A DNA stretch of 64,000 nt from Aplectana chamaeleonis (lineage: Eukaryota > Nematoda > Chromadorea > Rhabditida > Cosmocercidae). Location: positions 103,106 through 167,105 of the forward strand of contig JAPDOI010001540.1 in assembly GCA_029168955.1 (NCBI GenBank). Reading direction: 5' to 3'. The position numbers and the translations under genes are program-made. Position 1 is the first letter of the stretch; each line of letters begins with the position of its first letter. Positions 54,301-64,000 of the stretch are shown piece after piece. The notes beneath the pieces are model-generated. The model was not told the origin of the DNA, searched no databases, and saw only the letters and a list, made by a program, of their open reading frames with translations.

Positions 54301-57300
54301 CATTTGAAACCCAGAATGGACAGTTGCAGCCTTCGGCTGCACCGTAGGGCAAGGGAGGTAATCCCGGGTGTGGACAGATTTCAGTGTTGGCTGCAATTCG
54401 GAGTGGTTTGAATCATTTGAAACCCAGAATAAACAGTGCAGCCTTCAGCTGCACCGTAGGGCAAGGAGGTAATCCCCGGGTGTGGAGCAGATTCTAGTGT
54501 TGGCTGCAATTCGGAGTGGTTTGAATCATTTGAAACCCAGATTGGATGGTGCAGCCTTCGGCTGCACCGTAGGGCAAGGGAGGTAATCCCCGGGTGTGGA
54601 CAGATTTCAGTGTTGGCTGCGATTCGGAGTGGTTTGAATCATTTGAAACCCAGAATGGACGGTGCAGCCTTCGGCTGCACCGTAGGGCAAGGGAGGTAAT
54701 CCCCGGGTGTGGACAGATTTCAGTGTTGGCTGCAATTCATAGTGGTTTGAATCATTTGAAACCCAGAATGGACGGTGCAGCCTTCGGCTGCCCCGTAGGG
54801 CAAGGGAGGTAATTCCCGGGCGTGGGAAGATTTTAGTGTTGGCTGCAATTCGGAGTGGTTTGAATCATTCGAAACCCAGAATGGACGGTGCAGCCTTCGG
54901 CTGCACCGTAGGGCAAGGGAGGTAATCCCCGGGTGTGGGCAGATTTCAGTGTTGGCTGCAATTCGGAGTGGTTTGAATCATTTGAAACCCAGAATAGACG
55001 GTGCAGCCTTCGGCTGCACCGTAGGGCAAGTTTGGGAATCCCCGGGTGTGGGCAGTTTTTAGTGTTGGCTGCAATTCGGAGTGGTTTGAATCACTTGAAA
55101 CCCAGAATAGACGGTGCAGCCTTCTACTGCACAGTAGGGCAAGGGAGGTAATCTCCGGGTGTGGGCAGATTTTAGTGTTGGCTGCAATTCGCAGTGGTTT
55201 GAATCATTAGAAACCCAGAATGGACGGTGCAGTCTTCGGCTGCACCGTAAGGCAAGGGAGGTAATCTCCGGGTGTGGGCAGTTTTAAGTGTTGGCTGCAA
55301 TTCGGAGTGGTTTGAATCATTTGAAACCCAGAATGGACGGTGCAGCCTTCAGCTGCACGGTAGGGCAAGGGAGGTAATTCCCGGGCGTGAGAAGATTTCA
55401 GTGTTGGCTGCAATTCGGAGTGGTTTGAATCATTCGAAACCCAGAATGGACGGTGCAGCCTTCGGCTACACCGTAGGGCAAGGGAGGTAATCCCCGGGTG
55501 TGGGCAGATTTCAGTGTTGGCTGCAATTCGGAGTGGTTTGAATCATTTGAAACCTAGAATAGACGGTGCAGCCTTCGGCTGCACCGTAGGGCAAGGGAGG
55601 TAATCCCCGGGTGTGGGCAGATTTCAGTGTTGGCTGCAATTCGGAGTGGTTTGAATCATTTGAAACCCAGAATGGACGGTGCAGCCTTCGGCTGCACCGT
55701 AGGGCAAGGGAGGTAATCCCCGGGTGTGGGCAGATTTTAGTGTTGGCTGCAATTCGGAGTGGTTTGAATCATTTGAAACCCAGAATGGACAGTGCAGCCT
55801 TCAGCTGCACCGTAGGGCAAGGGAGGTTATCCCCGAATGTGAGCAGATTTTAGTGTTGGCTGCAATTCGGAGTGGTTTGAATCATTTGAAACCCAGAATG
55901 GACGGTGCAGCCTTCGGCTGCACCGTAGGGCAAGGGAGGTAATCCCCGGGTGTGGGCAGATTTTAGTGTTGGCTGCAATTCGGAGTGGTTTGAATTATTT
56001 GAAACCCAGAATAGACGGTGCAGCCTTCGGCTGCACCGTAGGGCAAGGGAGGTAATCCCCGTGTGTGGGCAGATTTTAGTGTTGGCTGCAATTCGGAGTG
56101 GTTTGAATCATTTGAAACCTAGAATAAACGGTGCAGCCTTCAGCTGCACCGTAGGGCAAGGGAGGTAATCCCGGCGTGTGGACAGATTTCAGTGTTGGCT
56201 GCAATTCGGAGTGGTTTGAATCATTTGAAACCCAGAATGGACGGTGCAGCCTTCGGCTGCCCCGTAGGGCAAGGGAGGTAATCCCCGGGTGTGGACAGAT
56301 TTCAGTGTTGGCTGCAATTCGGAGTGGTTTGAATCATTTGAAACCCAGAATGGACGGTGCAGCCTTCAGCTGCACCGTAGGGCAAGGGAGGTAATCCCCG
56401 TGTGTGGGCAGATTTCAGTGTTGGCTGCAATTCGGAGTGGTTTGAATCACTTGAAACCCAGAATGGACGGTGCAGCCTTCGGCTGCACCGTAGGGCAAGG
56501 GAGGTAATCCCCGGGTGTGGGCAGATTTTAGTGTTGGCTGCAATTCGGAAAGGTTTGAATCTTTTGAAAACCAGAATGGAGGGTGCAGCCTTCGGCTGCA
56601 CCTTAGGTCAAGGGAGGTAATCCCCGGGTGTGGGCAGATTTTAGTGTTGGCTGAGATTCGGAGTGGTTTGAATCATTTGAAACCCAGGATAAATGGTGCA
56701 GCCTTCAGCTGCACAGTAGGGCAAGGGGGTAATCCCCGGGTGTTGGCAGATTTTAGTGTTGGCTGCAATTCGGAGTGGTTGAATCTTTTGAAACCCAGAA
56801 TGGACGGTGCAGCCTTCGGCTGCACCGTAGGGCAAGGGAGGTAATCCCCGGGCGTGGGAAGATTTTAGTGTTGGCTACAATTCGGAGTGGTTGAATCTTT
56901 TGAAACCCAGAATGGACGGTGCAGCCTTCGGCTGCACCGTAGGGCAAGGGACGTAATACCCGGGTGTGGGCAGATTTTAGTGTTGGCTGCGATTCGGAGT
57001 GGTTTGAATCATTTGAAACCCAGGATAAACAGTGCAGCCTTCAGCTGCACCGTAGGGCAAGGGAGGTAATCCCCGTGTGTGGGCAGATTTTAGTGTTGGC
57101 TGCAATTCGGAGTGGTTTGAATCATTTGAAACCTAGAATGGACGGTGCAGCCTTCGGCTGCCCCGTAGGGCAAGGGAGGTGATCCCTTGGTGTGGGCAGA
57201 TTTTAGTGTTGGCTGCAATTCGGAGTGGTTTGAATCATTTGAAACCCAGATTGGATGGTGCAGCCTTCGGCTGCACGGTTGGGCAAGGGAGGTAATCTCC

Positions 57301-60300
57301 GGGTGTGGGCAGATTCTAGTGTTGGCTGCGATTCGGAGTGGTTCGAATCATTTGAAACCCAGATTGAACAGTGCAGCCTTGAGCTGCACCGTCGGGCAAG
57401 GGAGGTAATCCCCGGGTGTGGGCAGATTCTAGTGTTGGCTGCGATTCGGAGTGGTTTGAATCATTTGAAACCCAGATTGGACGGTGCAGCCTTCGGCTGC
57501 ACCGTAGGGCAAGGGAGGTAATCCCCGGGTGTGGGCAGATTTTAGTGTTGGCTGCAATTCGGAGTGGTTTGAATCATTTGAAACCCAGAATGGACGGTGC
57601 AGCCATCGGCTGCACCGTAAGGTAAGGGAGGTAATCCCCGGGTGTGGACAGATTTTAGTGTTGGCTGCAATTCGGAGTGGTTTGAATCATTTGAAACCCA
57701 GAATGGACGGTGCAGCCTTCGGCTGCACCGTAGGGCAAGGGAGGTAATTCCCGGGTGTGGGCAGATTTTAGTGTTGGCTGCGATTCGGAGTGGTTTGAAT
57801 CATTTGAAACCCAGATTGGATGGTGCAGCCTTCAGCTGCACCGTCGGGTAAGGAAGGTAATTCCCGGGTGTGGGCAGATTATAGTGTTGGCTGCGATTCG
57901 GAGTGGTTTGAATCATTTGAAACCCAGAATGGACGGTGCAGCTTTCGGCTGCACCGTTGGGCAAGGGAGGTCATCCCCGGGTGTAGCAGATTTTAGTGTT
58001 GGCTGCAATTCGGAGTGGTTTGAATCATTTGAAACCCAGGATAAACGGTGCAGCCTTCAGCTGCACGGTAGGGCAAGGGAGGTAATCCCCGGGTGTGGAC
58101 AGATTTCAGTGTTGGCTGCAATTCGGAGTGGTTTGAATCATTTGAAACCCAGGATAAACGGTGCAGCCTTCAGCTGCACCGTAGGGCAAGGGAGGTAATC
58201 CCCGTGTGTGGGCAGATTTTAGTGTTGGCTGCAATTCGGAGTGGTTTGAATCATTTGAAACCTAGAATGGACGGTGCAGCCTTCGGCTGCACCGTAGGGC
58301 AAGGGAGGTAATCCCCGGGTGTGGGCAGATTTTAGTGTTGGCTGAGATTCGGAGTGGTTTGAATCACTTGAAACCCAGAATGGACGGTGCAGCCTTCGGC
58401 TGCACCGTAGGGCAAGGGAGGTAATCCCCGGGTGTGGACAGATTTCAGTGTTGGCTGCAATTCGGAGTGGTTTGAATCATTTGAAACCCAGAATGGACGG
58501 TGCAGCCTTCAGCTGCACCGTAGGGCAAGGGAGGTTATCCCCGAATGTGAGCAGATTTCAGTGTTGGCTGCCATTCGGAGTGGTTTGAATCATTTGAAAC
58601 CCAGAATGGACGGTGCAGCCTTCGGCTGCCCCGTAGGGCAAGGGAGGTAATCCCCGGGTGTGGACAGATTTCAGTGTTGGCTGCAATTCGGAGTGGTTTG
58701 AATCATTTGAAACCCAGAATGGACAGTGCAGCCTTCGGCTGCCCCGTAGGGCAAGGGAGGTAATCCCCGGGTGTGGACAGATTTCAGTGTTGGCTGCAAT
58801 TCGGAGTGGTTTGAATCATTTGAAACCCAGAATGGACGGTGCAGCCTTCAGCTGCACCGTAGGGCAAGGGAGGTAATCCCCGGGTGTGGACAGATTTCAG
58901 TGTTGGCTGCAATTCGGAGTGGTTTGAATCATTCAAAACCCAGAATGGACGGTGCAGCCTTCGGCTGCACCGTAGGGCAAGGGAGGTAATCCCCGGGTGT
59001 GGACAGATTTCAGTGTTGGCTGCAATTCGGAGTGGTTTGAATCATTTGAAACCCAGAATGGACGGTGCAGCCTTCGGCTGCACCGTAGGGCAAGGGAGGT
59101 AATCCCCGGGTGTGGACAGATTTCAGTGTTGGCTGCAATTCGGAGTGGTTTGAATCATTTGAAACCCAGAATGGACGGTGCAGCCTTCAGCTGCACCGCA
59201 GGGCAAGGGAGGTAATCCCGGGTGTGGACAGATTTCAGTGTTGGCTGCAATTCGGATGGTTTTGAATCATTTGAAACCCAGATTGGACGGTGCAGCCTTC
59301 GGCTGCACCGTTGAGCAAGGGAGGTAATCCCCGGGTGTGGGCAGATTTTAGTGTTGGCTGCGATTCGGAGTGGTTTGAATCATTTGAAACCCAGATTGGA
59401 TGGTGCAGCCTTCAGCTGCACCGTCGGGGAAGGGATATAATCCCCGGGTGTGGGCAAATTCTAGTGTTGGCTGCGATTCGGAGTGGTTTGAATCATTTGA
59501 AACCCAGATTGGACGGTGCAGCCTTCGGCTGCACCGTAGGGCAAGGGAGGTAATCCCCGGTGTGGGACAGATTTCAGTGTTGGCTGCAATTCAGAGTGGT
59601 TTGAATCATTTGAAACCCAGAATGGACGGTGCAGCCTTCAGCTGCACCGTAGGGCAAGGGAGGTAATCCCAGGTGTGGACAGATTTCAGTGTTGGCTGCA
59701 ATTCGGAGTGGTTTGAATCATTTGAAACCCAGAATGGACGGTGCAGCCTTCGGCTGCACCGTAGGGCAAGGGAGGTAATCCCCGGGTGTGGACAGATTTC
59801 AGTGTTGGCTGCAATTCGGAGTGGTTTGAATCATTTGGAACCCAGGATAAACGGTGCAGCCTTCAGCTGCACCGTAGGGCAAGGGAGGTAATCCCCGGGT
59901 GTGGACAGATTTCAGTGTTGGCTGCAATTCGGAGTGGTTTGAATCATTTGAAACCCAGAATGGACGGTGCAGCCTTCGGCTGCACCGTAGGGCAAGGGAG
60001 GTAATCCCCGGGTGTGGGCAGATTTCAGTGTTGGCTGCAATTCGGAGTGGTTTGAATCATTTGAAACCCAGAATGGACGGTGCAGCCTTCGGCTGCACCG
60101 TAGGGCAAGGGAGGTAATCCCCGGGTGTGGACAGATCTCAGTGTTGGCTGCAATTCGGAGTGGGTTGGATCATTTGAAACCCAGAATGGACGGTGCAGCC
60201 TTCAGCTGCACCGTAGGGCAAGGAGGTAATCCCCGGGTGTGGACAGATTTCAGTGTTGGCTGCAATTCGGAGTGGTTTGAATCATTTGAAACCCAGAATG

Positions 60301-63300
60301 GACGGTGCAGCCTTCGGCTGCACCGTAGGGCAAGGAGGTAATCCCGGGTGTGGACAGATTTTAGTGTTGGCTGCAATTCGCAGTGGTTTGAATCATTAGA
60401 AACCCAGAATGGACGGTGCAGTCTTCAGCTGCACCGTAGGGCAAGGGAGGTAATCCCCGGGTGTGGACAGATTTCAGTGTTGGCTGCAATTCAGAGTGGT
60501 TTGAATCATTTGAAACCCAGAATGGACGGTGCAGCCTTCGGCTGCCCCGTAGGGCAAGGGAGGTAATTCCCGGGCGTGGGAAGATTTTAGTGTTGGCTGC
60601 AATTCGGAGTGGTTTGAATCATTCGAAACCCAGAATGGACGGTGCAGCCTTCGGCTGCACCGTAGGGCAAGGGAGGTAATCCCCGGGTGTGGACAGATTT
60701 CAGTGTTGGCTGCAATTCGGAGTGGTTTGAATCATTTGAAACCCAGAATGGACGGTGCAGCCTTCGGCTGCACCGTAGGGCAAGGGAGGTAATCCCCGGG
60801 TGTGGACAGATTTCAGTGTTGGCTGCAATTCGGAGTGGTTTGAATCATTTGAAACATAGAATGGACGGTGCAGCCTTCGGCTGCCCCGTAGGGCAAGGGA
60901 GGTAATCCCCGGGTGTGGACAGATTTCAGTGTTGGCTGCAATTCGGAGTGGTTTGAATCATTCAAAACCCAGAATGGACGGGGCAGCCTTCGGCTGCACC
61001 GTAGGGCAAGGGAGGTAATCCCCCGGTGTGGACAGATTTCAGTGTTGGCTGCAATTCGGAGTGGTTTGAATCATTTGAAACATAGAATGGACGGTGCAGC
61101 CTTCGGCTGCCCCGTAGGGCAAGGGAGGTAATCCCCGCGTGTGGACAGATTTCAGTGTTGGGTGCAATTCGGTGTGATTAGAATCATTCAAAACCCAGAA
61201 TGGACAGTGCAGCCTTCGGCTGCACCGTAGGGCAAGGGAGGTAATCCCGGGTGTGGACAGATTTCAGTGTTGGCTGCAATTCGGAGTGGTTTGAATCATT
61301 TGAAACCCAGAATGGACGGTGCAGCCTTCAGCTGCACCGTAAGGGCAAGGGAGGTAATCCCCGGGTGTGGACAGATTTCAGTGTTGGCTGCAATTCGGAG
61401 TGGTTTGAATCATTCGAAACCCAGAATGGACGGTGCAGCCTTCAGCTGCACCGTAGGGCAAGGAGAGGTAATCCGGGTGTGGACAGATTTCAGTGTTGGC
61501 TGCAATTCAGGTGGTTTGAATCATTTGAACCCCAGAATGGACGGTGCAGCCTTCGGCTGCACCGTAGGGCAAGGGAGGTAATCCCGGGTGTGGACAGATT
61601 TCAGTGTTGGCTGCGATTCGGAGTGGTTTGAATCATTCAAAACCCAGAATGGACGGTACAGCCTTCAGCTGCACCGTAGGGCAAGGGAGGTAATCCCCGG
61701 GTGTGGACAGATTTCAGTGTTGGCTGCAATTCGGAGTGGTTTGAATCATTTGAAACCCAGGAATGGACGGTGCAGCCTTCAGCTGCACCGTAGGGCAAGG
61801 GAGGTAATCCCCGGGTGTGGACAGATTTCAGTGTTGGCTGCAATTCGGAGTGGTTTGAATCATTTGAAACCCAGAATGGACGGTGCAGCCTTCAGCTGCA
61901 CCAGGTAGGGCAAGGGAGGTAATCCCCGGAGTGTGGACAGATTTCAGTGTTGGCTGCAATTCAGAGTGGTTTGAATCATTTGAAACCCAGAATGGACGGT
62001 GCAGCCTTCGGCTGCCCCGTAGGGCAAGGGAGGTAATTCCCGGGCGTGGGAAGATTTTAGTGTTGGCTGCAATTCAGAGTGGTTTGAATCATTAAAACCC
62101 AGAATGGACAGTGCAGCCTTCGGCTGCACCGTAGGGCAAGGGAGGTAATCCCCGGGTGTGGACAGATTTCAGTGTTGGCTGCAATTCGGAGTGGTTTGAA
62201 TCATTTGAAACCCAGGGCGGACTGGTGCAGCCTTCAAGCTGCCTGCCGTATTAGGGCAAGGGAGGTAATTCCCGGGTGTGGGAAGATTTTAGTGTTGGCT
62301 GCAATTCGGAGTGGTTTGAATCGCATTGAAACCCAGAATAAACAGTGCAGCCTTCGGCTGCCACCGTAAGGGCAAGGGAGGTAATCCCCGGGTGTGGACA
62401 GATTTTAGTGTTGGCTGCGATTCAGAGTGGTTTGAATCATTTGAAACCCAGATAAAACGGTGCAGCCTTCGGCTGCACCGTCGGGCAAGGGGGTAATCCC
62501 CGGGTGTGGGCAGATTTCAGTGTTGGCTGCAATTCGGAGTGGTTTCAATCATTTGAAACACAGAATGGACGGGGGAGCCTTCGGCTGCACCGTAGGGCAA
62601 GGGAGAGTAATCCCGGGTGTGGACAGATTTCAGTGTTGGCTGCAATTCGGCGTGGTTTGAATCATTTGAAACTCAGAATGGACGGTGCAGCCCTTCAGCT
62701 GCACCGTAGGGCAAGGTGAGAGGTTAATCCCCGGGTGTGGACAGATTCCAGTGTTGGCTGCAATTCCGGAGTGGTTTTGAATCATTTTGAAACCAGGATA
62801 AACGGTGCAGCCTTCAGCTGCACCGTAGGGCAAGAGAGGTTATCCCCGGGTGTGAGCAGATTTTAGTGTTGGGCTGCAATTCAGGTGGTTTGAATCATTT
62901 GAAACCCAGAATGGACGGTGCAGCCTTCGGCTGCCCCTGTAGGGCAAGGAGGTAATTCCCGGGTGTGGACAGATTTTAGTGTTGGCTGCAATTCAGAGTG
63001 GTTTGAATCATTCAAAACCAGAATGGACAGTGCAGCCTTCGGCTGCACCGTAGGCAAGGGAGGTAATCCCCGGGTGTGGACAGATTTCAGTGTTGGCTTG
63101 CAATTCAGAGTGGTTTGAATCATTCAAAACCCAGAATGGACAGTGCAGCCTTCTGGCTGCACAGTAGGGCGCAAGGGAGGGGTAATCCCTGGGTGTGGAC
63201 AGATTTCAGTGTTGGCTGCACAGTGGAGTGGTTTGAATCATTTGGAAACCCAGAATGGACGTGGTTTGCAGCCTTCATTGGCTGCATGGAGTATGGGCAA

Positions 63301-64000
63301 GGAGGTAATTCCCGGGTGTGGGACAGATTTTAGTGTTGGCTGCAATTCAGAGTGGTTTGAATCAATGAAACCAGGATAAACGGTGCAGCCTTCAGGCTGC
63401 ACCGTAGGGCAAGGGAGGTAATCCCCGGGTGTGGACAGATTTCAGTGTTGGCTGCAATTCGGAGTGGTTTGAATCATTTGAAACCCAGAATGGACGGTGC
63501 AGCCTTCAGCTGCACCGTAGGGCAGCAAGTGAGGTTACTCCTCGAATGGGAGCAGATTTCAGTGTTGGCTGCATCATTGGAGTGGCTTGAATGATTCAAA
63601 AACCCAGAAGATGGACGTGTGCAGCCTTCACGGCTGCTACAAATAGGGCAAGGCGAGGTAATCCCCGGGTGTGGACAGATTTCAGTGTGTTGGCTGCAAT
63701 TCGGAGTGGTTTGAATCATTTGACCCAGGATAAACGGTGCAGCCTTCATGGCTGCACGGTAGAGACAGGGGAGGTTATCCCAGGATGGTGAGCAGATTTT
63801 AGTGTTGGCTGCAAATTCGGGTGGTTTGAATCATTTTGAAACTGCCAGAATGGTTGAGTACAGCCTTCCCAAGAGCTTTCATATCAGAGCAAGGGAGAGG
63901 TAATTCCCAGGTGTGGACAGATTTCAGAGTGTTGGCTGCGATTCGGAGGTGGTTTGAATCATTCAAAACCCAGGAATGGACAGTACAGCCTTCAGCTGCA
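48311..64000 (+). repeat. 113-bp satellite array (about 139 monomers, runs past the window end)
   Basis: A head-to-tail array with an exact 113-bp period across most of its length. Landmarks recur at fixed spacing, for example GTGTTGGCTGCAATTCGGAG and GTGGTTTGAATCATTTGAAA. Each monomer also has a G-rich piece (GGGCAAGGGAGGTAATCCCC) and a hairpin ACGGTGCAGCC-TTC-GGCTGCACCGT. Monomers differ at a limited set of positions. Two main haplotypes exist: AATGGACGG with TTCGGCTG, and ATAAACGG with TTCAGCTG. Linked changes also occur in the CCGGGTGTGGACAG segment. 113 is not a multiple of three, so the 72-codon frames that recur every 113 or 226 bp are not genes. The array is the largest feature here and has the form of centromeric, pericentromeric or subtelomeric satellite DNA; its actual location is unknown. 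Confidence 0.97.
62200..64000 (+). repeat. Degenerate right part of the satellite within the window
   Basis: From about 62210 onward the monomers carry many single- to six-base insertions and some deletions. At 62220-62250 the hairpin has extra AA and TGCC, at 63260-63295 extra GTTT and ATT, and near 63850-63890 most of the hairpin is scrambled. Monomer spacing is no longer exactly 113. Upstream (50-62 kb) such indels are rare. Either array-edge decay or uncorrected long-read errors would give this. Confidence 0.8.

Noticed and set aside
57335..57365. Pol III B-box-like word GGTTCGAATC in one satellite monomer, as in a tRNA or SINE
   Set aside because: Most monomers have GGTTTGAATCA, no A box lies at a suitable distance, and no tRNA fold forms around it.
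48386..63791. Dozens of 60-147 codon open frames in the 113-bp array, with repeated WTDFSVGCNSEWFESF-type peptides
   Set aside because: The period is not a multiple of three, frames stop every two monomers, all frames and strands are equally open, and no start context or splice pattern supports them. They are translations of the satellite.
48311..64000. Hammerhead ribozyme or CENP-B box in the satellite monomer
   Set aside because: I looked on both strands for the CTGATGA/GAAA core and for a TTCG....A..CGGG box; neither is present in the consensus monomer.
1..64000. CRISPR array, bacterial operon or phage features
   Set aside because: The 113-bp units are contiguous with no spacers, there are no Cas or prokaryotic genes, and the mobile elements are eukaryotic types.

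Overview
The window looks like repeat-rich, gene-poor DNA from an animal nuclear genome. The evidence is an RTE-clade non-LTR retrotransposon, a DD34D mariner transposase remnant, many short terminal-inverted-repeat (TIR) elements of the MITE type, micro- and minisatellites, and a satellite array of about 15.7 kb. A nematode is my best guess, because MITEs ending in TTTAAAGGC-like termini at TTAA sites remind me of nematode elements and one foldback carries TTAGGC-like words. The sequence does not prove this. I see no prokaryotic operon, no rRNA or tRNA gene and no complete host gene. The only host-gene candidates are isolated exon-like stretches at about 20.0, 22.2, 47.3 and 48.1 kb.

Layout. 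From 0 to 15 kb there are scattered MITEs and foldbacks (281, 1991, 4656, 5733, 6238, 7636, 8871, 9780, 12989), a 5'-truncated RTE fragment (10763-11624) and degenerate TTCG or TTTCCG tracts. From 15.2 to 17.8 kb lies a three-level nest of DNA elements. From 18 to 25 kb there are more MITEs, a large inverted-repeat element carrying three others (20178-22156), and three MITEs joined end to end at shared TTAA sites (23534-25033). From 25.3 to 28.5 kb there is a nearly full-length RTE with a 10-bp target duplication and three in-frame TAG codons. From 28.5 to 37 kb there are further MITEs, foldbacks, two inverted mariner remnants and a second copy of the 15-kb element that carries its own insertion with a 10-bp duplication.

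From 38 to 46 kb there are three separate arrays of one related 42-bp minisatellite, in both orientations, plus a long (TG)n tract. From 46 to 48.3 kb there is one more MITE pair and two exon-like stretches. From about 48311 to the window end is a tandem array of a 113-bp monomer (about 139 copies). Each monomer carries a 25-bp near-perfect hairpin, and monomer subtypes follow one another in a non-random order, giving a higher-order repeat of 339 or 452 bp in places. The last 1.8 kb contains many small insertions.

How it fits together. The elements have repeatedly inserted into one another, so a relative order of events can be read. One copy inside an inverted-repeat arm has its own empty site preserved in the other arm, which shows that the family duplicates TTAA. 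Many open frames here are by-products of repeats: the 113-bp array gives 72-codon frames every two monomers, and the 42-bp arrays stay open on both strands. I do not call them genes.
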